Assembly (NCBI GenBank): GCA_018350325.1
Contig: JAEVLN010000005.1
Span: 692,142 to 756,141, forward strand
DNA length: 64,000 nt
Direction: 5' to 3'
Source of the DNA: Globodera rostochiensis
Lineage: Eukaryota; Nematoda; Chromadorea; Rhabditida; Heteroderidae
Shown here piece after piece: positions 23,701-36,323 of this stretch. The notes below the pieces were generated by a model. It was not told the origin of the DNA. It saw only the letters and a list, made by a program, of their open reading frames with translations, and ran no database searches. The stretch's first letter is position 1; each line of letters starts with the position of its first letter. The position numbers and the translations under genes are program-made.

Positions 23701-26700
23701 ATTGACGTGAGGCAATAGCACGCTGGTGGGTACGTCTCTGGTTCGCGAACCAATTGCAAATTTGCTGAATTAAATTTCAAAAATAAAATTTATTCCAATT
23801 GAAAATTGTCGGGAAAATCTTTTAAAATTTACAAATTTTTAATCAAATAAATTTAAATAAAATTTGAGAGAAAATTTTGAACTTTTTCCCACCTGATAAG
23901 TGACTTTGTTGTTGGCCCTTCGGTAGGCCGCCGCGTTCAGAATGTTCGCATAGGACAACAGCTTTTGACGGGTCGGGTTCGGGTCGGAGCGAAACCAGCG
24001 CTCCAGGCGAGGCAGTTCACTGACCGGACTGAACCGGGTGCTGCTCAGGGGACTGAAAATTTAAATGAAATTCACAAATATATAGCGTAATTGGGTGAAT
24101 AAAATTTCAAAACGACATACATTTAACATTTTTATTTTTTTGGGTGAAACGCGGCGCGGCGTAACCTTCCAAGCTTCCCGACCAACATTTTTTGTTTATT
24201 TTTATTCTATTTTTTATGAAAAATCAAAACCGTTAAGCCCCGCCCCGGCCCCCACCTTTTTCGGTTGTTCTCCTGCTGGGCCACAATTTGCTCCAGCCAC
24301 TCGTTGACCGCCTCGCTTTGCTCCCGAACGCCCATCCACGCCGAGCATTCGTCATCGCCGGCCATCACCTGGTTTTCAAGCAGTTTTAAAACAAAATTGG
24401 CCAATCAAAAAATGCCTCATCATTTTTGAACAGTTTTTTCCGAACCTGAAAGCTTTGCTCGCTGAATTTTGAAAAAAAAATCAAAACATTTTTTCATGGC
24501 CCAATGTTTGCATCAAAAAAATGTGCAAAAACATGTGGATCAATAATATAAATGGTGGGGCTCCTGATCAAATTGAGCGGCACCTGTTGCAGAATCTCCT
24601 TGACCTCTTGGCCGTTGGATGAGGTCAAAATTTGCGGTTGCTTCTCAATGGCCGTCTTCAACAAACGCTGTTTGAGGTCCACAATGCATTGGCCATTTGT
24701 GTCGGTGGGGGAGCTGCGCAAATTTTGTTTTTAAAAATTAACATTTAGAAAATTCCATAAAAATTTTATTTTTTTGTCAAAATTAATACAGCAAAATCCG
24801 GCAGAAGATGCTCGAAGAGATTTCATAAACCTCGGATGAGAAACCGAACCTAACATATTCTTTTTTTGGAACTACAAAAAATACTCGATTAGAAAAATGA
24901 TGGTCCCCCAATAAAAAGAATTCAATCAAATCCCCTCAAGGGAGGATTGGTGTGACGTTGAGGAAGAGAAAATCACGCGATTTATAGTGGGGAAAGTTAA
25001 GAAATATTGAGGAGATGAAAATGGGCGACGGACAAAAATTGGGAAATTTCATCTTTTAATATATTAAAAATATATTTTTCACTGCCCCAAAACGTTGAAA
25101 ATAAAATAAAAAAATGCCATTCATTCACTCACCGTTTTGCCAATATTTTCAGCGTTATGTGTGTGGAGATTTCGCGGAACAAATTGATGACAAGCTCTTC
25201 CGGGTTGTCCGTGATCGTCTCGAAGCTGATCGGCTTCCAATTGTTGATCTGGATCAGACCTGCAAATTGAGCTTAAATATTACAAATTTATGTTGCAATT
25301 ATCTCAAATTAAAAATAATAAAATTTTCTTTTTCTACATATTTATTATTGTTTACTCGAATTTGTTTTCTTGATTTTTGGACATTTCTTCTACAAATACA
25401 AAATTCCAAAAATGCCGGGTTTTTTTGTGACCTTCAGAATAAATTGTTGGCTTTAAATCACTCATTTCCCCTCATTTTTAAATAAGTTAACGCCAAAAAT
25501 ATTCAAACTTTCCCAACCAACCCCAACCATTGCATTATTCTTGTCGTTATTCAATTCCCCCCCCCCCCCAAAAATTTGCTGTCCATTTTCTCTCCGTCCA
25601 TTGGACGGGCGGCGGATGATCCAAATTCATCAGCAGATCCATCTCAATCCATCCGACCAATCCACCACAATTTACAGGCTTTGCTCATAAATATGCAAAT
25701 CGGACGGAACGGACGGACGGATTGTGGCGGATGAGGGGGCCTAACATTTGGGAAAAAAAAGAAATTTTTGAGCGATTGTACAAGTAATTGAAAGAGTTAA
25801 TTTGCCATATGTGTAAAAAAGAAAACCTATTTGGGGTCCATTGGTTTTTTTGAAAGGTTTTAAATTTTAGTTCGTCCACCGGATCAATGGTTTTGCCCGG
25901 TGGTCTCCCCATTCCTCCGAGGCTAGCTAGATGCCCTCTTATATATAAATAGGCTTTTCATTTTCACGGCCCTAAGTTTCCACCAAATTTTTCTAAATTT
26001 CCCCCATTTCAAGGCCCCTCTTGTTCAAATATCAAAACAATTGCTCTCCTCCCTCCCGAACACCAAAGATGGGGACGGGGACGACTCTCTGAGTGTGAGC
26101 TGCTGATCCCCCAATCCGCCTTACAATTTTCTTCGATTTGCCCCGACAATCCCCGCAAATAACACGAGGGGGGGGGGGGAGGGGGGGGGGAGGGGGGGGG
26201 GTAAACCTGTCCTCTCCAATTGGGGGGGGGGGGCTAAAGACGAACACCGGGCGGCGGCGGCGAACGTCGTCGGACGACGACGACGATTTCCAACACCATT
26301 CCATCCCAATTCCATCCCCCCCCCCCAATCTTCTCGTCGTCCTTATCTCTTTTTTGCTTCCCCTTCCGCACAATCCCCCGCCGGCGAAGAAAGTCCCATC
26401 CAATGAAGGCCAAATTGGAAAAAAATTGGGAGAGGGGAAAGGGATGTGAAAGTGGTCCGATGGGCTGACTGATTTCGTCGAGGAATTTGGGCGTTTCATC
26501 CAATCCGATTCTTCAACAATCACAGCAAACAGCCCCAGCGCCCTCATTTGGAAAGCAGGGAAAAAGCGGGGGGGGGGGGGGTACCGGGACTGCACCAAAA
26601 ATGCCAATAATTTAACCGGCATTTTTTGAATAGTGCGAAAGTGGCCGATATGCCATTCTTAAAGCAGAGTTTGGAATTTGGACTTAAACGCCGCTGAATG

Positions 26701-27258
26701 ATAGAATGGCATTGTTTGTTGACAAAATTTGGGGTTTAACAGTGCCAAAACCCCTCAATTTTGCCCACCCTTGGAGTCCTGGATGAACTGGGGCAAGCCC
26801 AGCGCGGACAGCACTGTCTCGACCAGCTGGCACAGCATTGTTTGGCCGCCGACCACCGCAAAAGTGTCCACCACCGGGTTGCCGTCATGGGCACAGCCCA
26901 AACAATGCTGAGTACGCACCGTTTCCACCAGCACACGGACCGGGAACATGTCGGCCACCATGTTGAGTGGGGAAGCTGAATTTAATTGCTTAGAGATTAG
27001 CCTGATTTTTTTTAAATCATGTGGTTGAGGGGGTTGAAAATTTTTTGTTTGAAACAACCTACTTTCAAATAAGCCACCTACAGTAACATCAAAAAAAATG
27101 TTTATTACAAATAGTAAAGCAAAACAAAACACCCACCAATTCTGCTGTCAGCAAATTGGGCTACCGTAAGTTGAAAGGCTCGTCGTTGAACGGTCGCGAT
27201 CAGAAAACGGCACGTTTGTGAAATTGGATCGAAGAATTTGAATTGGCGCCAACTTTAA
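20754..27258 (-). CDS. dve-1: DVE-1/SATB-family double homeodomain transcription factor
   Basis: Exons (minus), phases consistent: about 27258-27139 (less sure), 26975-26769, 25259-25133, 24713-24584, 24368-24256, 24052-23893, 23764-23611, 23450-23355, 23303-23062, 22979-22743, 22666-22562, 22423-22229, 22101-21900, 21774-21546, 21475-21280, 21151-21128, 21068-20929, 20874-20754. Domains in order: ULD-like region ([11 protein letters not shown] ... [18 protein letters not shown]), as in SATB/DVE; homeodomain 1 (ELPRLERWF ... [15 protein letters not shown]); a long linker rich in S, Q, H, A and N; homeodomain 2 (ILERWFE ... [14 protein letters not shown]); and a short C-terminus with EHFSGRR. 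Homeodomain 2 uses a 24-nt exon. In C. elegans, DVE-1 is a nuclear regulator of the mitochondrial unfolded protein response. Extra 5' exons may lie upstream. Confidence 0.88.
26166..26235. repeat. Poly-G cluster with strong G-quadruplex potential
   Basis: Several runs of 9-13 G separated by single A or short spacers lie in the dve-1 intron between the two ULD exons. This is the densest such cluster inside a gene in this window. Confidence 0.8.
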
Positions 27259-30200
27259 AATGTTAGTCTCCGATCGATCAATTAAATAATCTGTAAAATG
27301 TTTAACATTATTAAGAAAGAATTTTAAAAAGTAGCATTTATTATAAGCTGCGGAGTCTTGGGCGTCTGAGGCCCTTTTTGTTGGTAGATTTTGTGCTCAA
27401 ATCGACAAAGTGATTCGATCCGTTTCAGAAAAGTTTAATCAAAAAAACTTTAATTTTTCCCACTTTTATAACAATAAATTTTTCAAGTTCATACTAACTA
27501 TCGTTTAGTGCCTGCTAAGTAATAGCTTCCAAACGGTTTAACTAAGAGTTATGGCACTTTAAACTCGCTGGCGCCCTACCTGTAATCGATAAATTGAGCT
27601 CTAGTTCTTTCTAACAAAAGCCAAAATGTTTTATGTGTGTAAATATAAACAAAATGATTGAAAAACAAAAACAAAGTCATAAATACGTTTCGTTTTTTGC
27701 AACATTTCGTCAAATTATAGCCAAGAATCAGTCGGTATAAAATATTATGGCTCAATCATCATGATCACTATCTTCATGATCAAATTGTGCACTGTTGGCG
27801 CGCAATAACCACCATAGAGAGTCCCCAAAATTATCTCAAAATTCGGTGAAGAAAGGGGAATTCGGATGATTTTGTTTACCGTAGGGGGGCACTAAGAATT
27901 TGGGGATCGGAGATGGGTGGGGGGGGGGAGCAAAAGTTAATCAGAGGGAATGAGTTGTGAGGGGGTGGGCAGAGGGGCGGCTGATCGCCAGATTTTCTGC
28001 TCAAGATTTTCGCTCTTATCACCATCATCTTCATCATCATCCATCCACCCCATCCCCCAAATTTGTCACGGGAAAACGCAAAACTCCCGACCCACCCACC
28101 GACAGACCAACATGACAAAATAGTGGGCCAATGAGTGGTGAAAAGGAGGAGAAATAGTGTGGCATACAGACCGTAAGAGATGGGCCAGCGAACGGTGCGC
28201 CACAAGTGTCGCGCCCGAGAGGCGCGAGAGAGGTAAGGCTGAAAAATAGTGTAGGGACAGAGAGTGATATGATAGAAAAGTGCAAATTTCAGTGTGGAAA
28301 AGACAACGACAGATGGGCCAAATCCCGGGACAGAGTGCGAGAGTGTGGACAGAAACAGTGTGAGTGCAGAGAATGAGAAAATATTGTAAGAGTCGCCAAA
28401 AATGGTGTGGCTGAGGACCGAAAGTTGGTGATCGGCGGTGGATGGACAGATATGTAAAGAAAGGGCCCAAAGTCCAAGTTTGGCGGATTGGGCAGATAAA
28501 CAGAAAAAACGGACGGACGGACGGACGGGGACCGACCATTTTCATTCCTTTTACTTATGATTCAGAGGGTGTCGATCGGTCATCCATTTGATTTTGAAAT
28601 ATCGCCAAAAAGATGTGCACTAAAGTAAAATTATCTTTTAAAACATTGTTGAATGAAATCTGCTAAAGGTCTTAAACATTTGTCTGAATTCTCAGATTAA
28701 TTTTGATAAATCACCACGATTTAAATAAATCCATCAGACCCGAATTATCCCCAAATGAGAGAATGAATTTGGTTATATACCTAATTAAAGTTTGAGCAAT
28801 CAGTTCACAAATCAAAGATTAAATGGGCCGTAAATCCAAATACGGGTGGAAGACGTACGGACGAACGGACGGATGGTTCTGTGTTATGAATGATGGATGT
28901 ATTTGGGGGGGGGGCATGGGATGTGCTGGGCTAAGCGGGACGAATTTGAGCCCATCCGAGCCGTCCGAATAATATATACAACGCAACGCGATTTGGCCAT
29001 TAATGGGCCCGGGGGGGGCGAGGGGGTGGCAGAAAAGTGAAAGTGCTCTCCAAACGTAATCGCCGCAGGGGCCAAGACACAGAGGAGGCACAACAACGAA
29101 GAGACAGACAAAATCATGTTAATCGGAGGCGGACGGACGGACCATCTCTCCATTCTCTTCTGTGCTCATCAGCCTCTTCACACCCGCCGCCGATGGTCTC
29201 CCAACCGCCATCACACAAAGCGCCGGGGGTGGGGACAGAAACATTTTTTGGTTGGGCCCAGACTGGAACCATCCATCCGTCCAGCGGTTGGTTCTTCCAT
29301 CCTTTTTTGGATTCGTCCGACTCAACCCCCCCCCCCAGTCAATGTGTGCTTTCTGCTGCTTCTCGGCAGTTGCAGACACGGAGAAGTAAAGAGCTTGAAA
29401 TGATCAGGAAAGTGAGGCTTAAATGGTGATCTGGACGCATTGGTGATTATTTTTTGGTTGAGGCAAAACTGGAACCATCCGTTCAGAATGGAAAGAGAAA
29501 GGTAAGAAGGAAGCTTCATCTGATCACATCTGCTCTAATCACTTTGAATGATGATCGAATGGGGGAATGCGAGTGAAGCTCAACTGATGATCGGGGAACA
29601 TTTTTGAGTCTTTAAATGGAATGGATCGGAGAAATTTGTGGACTGCGGAACAAACTCTAAGGATCAGAAGATGAGTGGTGATCAACCGTGATGATGCTTA
29701 TTTGATCATCCCCTCGGGGGGGGGGAGCCGGATGATCGGGTTTTGTTTTCTGTCTGCTGGGCCGTTCAACAATTGTTGTTGCGCGACAACAATGCGGCTG
29801 CGCGAAAAGTGAAAGTGTGGAAGAACGACAACAACAACGACAAAAGCAACAGCAAGAACAATGTAAGAAAGCAAAAGATAAAAGCGCCCCGTCACCCCGC
29901 GGGCGATTTGGCCCCAGGAACAAGCTTTGACGGGATGAGGAGGGGAGGGCGGGGCGAGGGCATAAAAGCGAAAATGCATTTGATTGTCCTCCGTCTACTC
30001 CTCCACCTCCTCCACTCTGCTGTCGTTTGTGTTGTTGTTGTTGTCGCTGCAGGGGACGGACTGGAACCCCTCTCGTCGCGCAGTAGTGGAACAGGGTCCG
30101 GTGGGCGTGGGGACCAGCACATCCAATCCTCAGTAGAGGAGGGGCGCCCCGGGGCTTGGGGCCCATCTGCCCCATCACGTGAGGAAGAGCAGCAGGAAGA

Positions 30201-33200
30201 TGATTTGATTGTTCTTCTTCCGCCCGCCCATTAACAGCAAATGGCGGAAGATTGGGGGCGAACACAAATTGCGAGGCGTGGCGCGCCGAACAATGGCCAA
30301 GCGCCCAAAGGGACGGGTGGATGGCCAAGCAGTTCGGCCACAAAATGTGATGAGGATGATGATGATGATTGGAGGTTTTGAAGGACCTGCCCCCCCCCCT
30401 CCTCCCGAGAAATAGATGTGATCATGATCAAACAATGATGATGTAGGAATTCCGCGCGGACTCTCTCCCACTCCGATGGTCGGAGGCCCCTCGCGCATTC
30501 CGTGGATTGTCCCCGCCCATGAGCCAGGAGTTGAACAACAATAATGAGTTTAAAGTTGGAAAAACGACTGCCTGCAGCCCAAAGCAGGAAAAGAGACCCG
30601 TTGTTTCGTTTATGTTTAAGGTCCACAAAGTCAGAAGAAGACGTTGTCCGTCGAAGGGACAAATTGAGCCCAAAAGTCGGGGAAATTGCTCGACGATTGA
30701 TTGGTCCCAATTAGAAAAACAGAAAATTTGGCCTGATCCAATAAAAAAATCAGAAGTGTCTCGACAGGATTGCTTGGTTTAAAACAAATGGTTGGTTGTC
30801 TTCAAAAAAAAAACGGGGAAGCTTTGTCATCGGGGATTGCTTGGCCCCAAAAAAGCGGGGAAAAAGCAGTTTAAGGCGGTGCATCCCAAATCGGGGGGAA
30901 AGTTTCAGCGGCGGTCGGACGGCTTTCCCATCCCGCGCAGCTCCCCAAGGGGAAGGGAAACCTGTTCCCCGTCCCTCCGAGTAAGCAGCGGCTGGGGCTG
31001 CTGCTGTTGTTGTGTAATCGCTTCAGGGGACGATAAGGAAAAAGAATTTGTCCGTCCCCCTCCGTGAGGCGCAAAAAAGTGAAAGTCGCGCGGCTGGCGG
31101 GGACGGAGGGCGAATAGATGGGATTGGATGATTACATTGCGCGACGATGGGGACGAAGAAAGTCTTCTTCCCCCTCAACTCCATCCCATCATCCCCTGGG
31201 GGGAGGTAAAAGTGAAAGCGTCACGGGGCGAAGACGCCGCGCGATTTGGAATGGAACACATCGCCGTCGGATAGAAGACAGAGGGGGGGGGGGGGGGGGG
31301 GGGGGGATGATCGTCGGGTGGGAGTTGGTAGGCATGATGATCAACCCATCCATTCATCCGCCGATGGGAAGGAAAACAAGTCCTTCTTCGTCCCCTGGGG
31401 GGAGGGGGGGGGCAAATCTTCTCAATCTTCTTCCCACCACCTCCTACCTCCATTCCTTGAGCCAATCGGGGGTAAAGACCATGAACAAAAAAAAATTTAT
31501 TTTTTTTGGAACTTTCTCCCATTATCACAATGTGCGCGTTGCGCAATTGGCTGGCAACAAAAAAATTGAGGAAGCGCACCGGCTGGCAGCAGACGTGCGC
31601 GTTGCGCAACAAATCGCGCCAAACGCAGCGCATTTTCGCTCGAGGGGAAAGGGGAAAATGCAAAATGGGCCCTGAGGCATTCGAAGATGCGCCTGCCCTT
31701 AAGCGCGCCCATTGTTCCTCCTCCCATATGGCGTACGCGCGGTGCGCGATCGCGTCGTGAAAAACCGCTTTTCCCCTGCGGGCATAAAGCATTTTCAAGA
31801 GGCGCGCAGCGATTTGTTCCAGTCGGAAGGAGGCGAGTGAAACAAAAAGGTGTCGGTCGGCCAGTAACAAAACCCATGAAAACAATTAGGGAGAAAAAAG
31901 ACATTGGGCAACTGAAAGGGTTTTAATTTTTGATTTAGAACTCTAATTTAACCGGCATACCGTCGTTTGTGGCATATTAGAGATTTTAATGAAATGGAAA
32001 AATCCAAAATTTTGTTGTTTCGGTGAAAAAAGATAGGAGATTAAAGGGATGCATGCATAATATTGATTGGATAATCCATTCAAAAATTGTGCAAAAATTT
32101 GCGATTCCGGCTCATTTTGCTTCGGGCAAAAAGCATTAATCAGCAATGGAAACAAATAAAAGTGCAAAGGATAGGCAAATGTTGGCAGAGAGATAAACAC
32201 ATTTATACAATTGCGGATTAATTTCCGATGGATTTATGTGGGCTAACAACGAAAGGGGGGGGGGGGTAAGGATTTGATTTTCGAATTGGCAGTGCACAAA
32301 ATGAATGAATGAGAGGATCAATGATTTTTTTTGGTTGTTGCAGTTTTTGAGTGGATAAAATTTAAAAATTTAATTCTTGCTGAATAGAATAAATTTAAAA
32401 ATGCACTATTTTAGTAAAAAAACAATTTTGAAATTTTGGAAACTAAAAAAATTTCAACTGGAATTCCTTGAATTTTGTGTAATTATTAGGGTTGGAATTC
32501 AAAGATAACAAAAAGTAAAATTAAACAGAAACAAAAAAACAATTTAATTTCCACGAAAGCGCCTAGCCTTTCAGTAATTATAAGTGTAATTAAAAGGTCA
32601 ACAATTTCCGATTAAAATCCCCCCCCCCCCAAAAAAAGTTCAAAATCAAACGAATTTATAAAGAAAAAGCCTCCCCGCTTTCAATGTGCTAACTGTAATT
32701 AAAGCCACCACAAATTCATTGAGCATTAAATTTTATCCCCCCCCCCAACCCCCCAAAAAAGCGTTGTGGAAAATCCTGCCCCCCACCCCGACACTGTGCT
32801 CGTTCGTCATCCGACAGCCAGCCGCCGAGCCGGCCGATCCGCGTTGTACACATTCGATGAATAATTTTTTCCATCCCATTCCCCCCCCCCCCACCACCAC
32901 AACATATCTAATCCCTCCCTCCCCAGCAGCAGTGTCCCCCCTTCCCCCTCCCCCTATCTATGGCCTATCTTCGTGTCCTACTAAAAAAAACAAAAAAATT
33001 TATGCATCGAAGACCTTAGACGTGGAGGTGAGACAAAATGAGACACACGAATCAGTCGCGGTAAAATCAGTCCCGAGCACAAAATTTTGTTATGTTTCGA
33101 CCAATCCCATTGGATGCGATGCATTTGTACTGTTTCTTGGTCAGCAATCACTGATCAGGTTACGGTGGTTGACCAAGCGTTGTGATCAATCAATTCGGTC

Positions 33201-34965
33201 TCGACAAAAGCGATATTTGGCCTATTTTAATTGAAAGCGGGAATTTTAATCTCCGGATCTAGAAACCGATTCCAAAATGAACCCGGACCGTATCCGGACA
33301 ATCCGGGTCCGGTCTCATTTTATCATGATCAATCAGCAGAGCTGGGAGGGGGGGGGGATATATGTAGATCTTTGAATTTTTGCTCCGGAAGCTTGAAATA
33401 TGCAAAATTTATTTTTATTGCATTTTTGTAAAAGAATTTAGCCATAAAATGGCAAAATATACATTTCACAGTGGTCAATAAAGAAAGGGCCTGCGTTTGT
33501 TTTTAAAGCTAATTCCCTCAAAATTTAATTGCACAAAAATGCAAATGCATACAAATTCCCAGACCTAATAACAATCAAAGGCAAAGCGAACCCTGACAAC
33601 TCAGTCTCAGGAAAGGTTGTCTCCTCGGCGTTTTAAGCATTCCACAGCGGAAGATTTAAAAATGAAAAAGAAATAAATATTATTTTCTATACCAAATTAT
33701 ACTGAAAAGGCGCGGACTGAACTGTCCAAACCGGGATGGATGAAATGGAAAGTGGGTTTTGGTTTTGGGACGGATTGCACACAAATTTATGTGCTATTTG
33801 TGAGTGTATTTGTGGATGGCGTTGGGGGGGGGACGGAGGGGTGGAGGAGCAGATAAAATTGTGATAAGGCGGGGGAGGGGGGGATGAAGAAGATTGGGGC
33901 CGGTCGGAAGAGGAGCAGGAGGAGGAGTTTGAGGAGATGATCACCGTCATCATCATCTTCACCTCCTCCTCCTCCCCGACCCGACACTTTTTGTTGGGAT
34001 TTTCGATAGGGTGCATTAACGGGGGGGGGGGGAATAAAAGTATTATATATTTAAAAAAAAAGAAATGACACAACGACATAAGAACAAGAAGATGGGAGGG
34101 GGGGGGGGGACAAGATAAAACGACAATTTTTGCAGAAACCCACTGGCAGATGAAAGATCAACAAATGGCTAACATTTGGGCCAAAAAAATGCAAAATAAA
34201 GTCAAAAATATTTTTGAGCATTTACATAAGAATGTATTACATTGGCATGCCAAGAGAAAATAAAATAAAAATTCAGGAAAAAAAAAACATTGACCGTGGT
34301 CAGCGAATCACGATCAAAAAAGAATGAAGGGATAAGATTAGCTCTGATCCATCCAAAGATAATCCGTGTAGAATCGCATAAGCCATACCCGGACGAGTTT
34401 TTTGGGATGTTCAACACACTGTTGCTGCTGTTGATCAGCTTTGATCAATGTTCCTTCAGGGCATGACCTGGCCAAACAATTCTGATCATGCGTAATCCCC
34501 CCCCAGGCATAAAGAATTAATCGTCCGGCCTTCGCCGTCACAATCTGTGCCCGCCCGCCCGCCCATAACACAAGCGAAAGCGATGGAAACGTTTGGCGCT
34601 GGTGGCGATGGTCGCGGTTTATCTTGAGCAAATATATATTCTTCACCCACACACACAAACAAATTTTGGACCTTCACAATCCCATTCAATCCGCGCCCAA
34701 TCCGAGCGATAAAATTTTCCGAAGAAAATCGCGCCGAAAAATCTTTCTGCTGGTTGGCAAACGAGGACGGGCCAACTGAGCGCTTCAACTTAGGCCTGAC
34801 AAGTTGAGGCATTTGATCTTGGTCCGATCCAGTGCCTGGACACCTGATCTAACATTTGCGATTGGGCAATGATCAGAAGAGCTCAGATCAGCAAGTCGTT
34901 AGGCTCGTGATCTGATTGGAAAGCGCCAGGGTGCTCAGCGTAGCGATTTGGCATAAAAATATTTT

Positions 34966-35304
34966 ATGACATCTCAGCCTCACGGGGACACAAATTGTGC
35001 TGGCGCTCGGCTAGTGTTCGTTGGCGATTACAAAGGCCGTCCGTCATTCATTTCCGGGGCCATGAAAGCGACATTTTGCCCATTGTATTTTTCCACCATC
35101 GATTTGCGAGGCGGCGAATTGGACGACGCATTTTTTTTTTGGGCATCGCAAAAGATTGGATCGGACGGGGGGGGCGAAGGATTGGAGCCTTTTTTATACG
35201 GGCGAGAGCCGCTCGGCTTAACATTTTCATTGAACCGATTGGAATTGTGCGAGACAAACGCATTTTTTAGGCATAAATTGCGTGAAATTTTAAGTTGCCA
35301 ATAA
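34966..35304 (+). CDS. Possible single-exon orphan ORF
   Basis: An ATG-initiated 112-codon frame with mixed, non-repetitive composition (contains TSQPHGDTNCAGARLVFVGD and LTFSLNRLELCETNAFFRHK), unlike the low-complexity frames around it. No domain, signal peptide or family recognised. It could be chance. Confidence 0.18.
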   Translation: MTSQPHGDTNCAGARLVFVGDYKGRPSFISGAMKATFCPLYFSTIDLRGGELDDAFFFWASQKIGSDGGGEGLEPFLYGREPLGLTFSLNRLELCETNAFFRHKLREILSCQ

Positions 35305-36256
35305 TCGGTTTGAACCTATCGGTTAATGAACAAAAAGAAGAGGAAGCTGTGCACAAATGCCGGGGCCAAGACGGAGAAGGGCATGTCCCTTTTATACTAT
35401 TTAAAAATTTATGCGGATTTACTCAAAATTCCTATAAATTTCTTGAATAGGAAACATGATTTACATAAAGTTTCTCAATTATTTTTGCCAAAATTGGGAT
35501 AAAATAGTCGGATTTCATTGATAAAATTGGGAAATTTGTAAAACCCTATTAGAATATTTTTGCCTTAAACTCCGAACCTTATTCCTCCTCAACTTATCCT
35601 CTGGGCCATATATAAGTCATACTTTTTTGGAATTTGATAGAATTAATTTTTTTACATTTGGCTAGCCTAGGACTGATTTGTTGCCACAAATTTCCTCTCC
35701 CCCCACAATTCAATTCAATCCAATCCAAAAAATCCAATCAGCGTCGCGTGTCACCACTCTTTTTCCCCGGAGGGGAAATAATCGTTCGGGATTGATGAAA
35801 AAATGCGCCTTTTGTTGTTTGTTCACGTCTTTTGAGAGGGTGGCCACAAAAAAGGGCAAAATGACGAATTGGAGGGCGTGAGGGTAATGAAATGAGGATT
35901 TGTTCGCGATAAAATCACTTTACTGGTAGAAGGTTTAAAATTTAAAAATGTATCAGCCCAAAATTTGGGTCCGACCATTACAGACTGATCTCGTGCTGAA
36001 TTTTGATCAAAAATATAAAAGTGATCAATAAAAATTTTAATCCGCACAAAATTTCTGATCCAAAAATGGCTTCACATGCCTTTTCTTTTGGTTGAAGGTA
36101 ATTGTATAAAAGATGATAAGCAAATGAATCAATCGCCCAATTAAGGCGAGCAAATTCCTCAGGTTGACCCTCGACGAATGATTAGGCGCATTAGCCGCCG
36201 CCTTCGGGGTGATGAATTGGCCGCAAAAATTTACGGAATCCGAAATAATCTATGAG

Positions 36257-36323
36257 TAAGGCTGTCGGTTTCAAACCGAACCGAGACTGAATAACCGGCA
36301 TTTTTTCGGTTCGGACAGCCTTA
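36257..36323. mobile_element. 67-bp hAT-type MITE with 8-bp target-site duplication
   Basis: The inverted ends TAAGGCTGTCGGTT / CGGACAGCCTTA enclose a palindromic interior built on GGTTCGG/CCGAACC. The 8-bp direct repeat TCTATGAG flanks it exactly (36249-36256 and 36324-36331). Confidence 0.8.

Noticed and set aside
26605..26725. Three ATGCCA/TGGCAT motifs resembling DOG boxes
   Set aside because: They lie in a dve-1 intron and form part of an imperfect hairpin; no gland-effector gene starts nearby.
28765..28800. Stretch resembling a nematode spliced-leader (SL1) sequence
   Set aside because: It lacks the exact 22-nt SL1 sequence, and no GT donor or Sm site follows.
26032..31900. Long open frames, e.g. 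26032-26622, 29657-30343 and 31175-31885
   Set aside because: Proline/glycine-rich by-products of poly-G/poly-C DNA; overlapping frames on both strands, no splice signals, no family resemblance.
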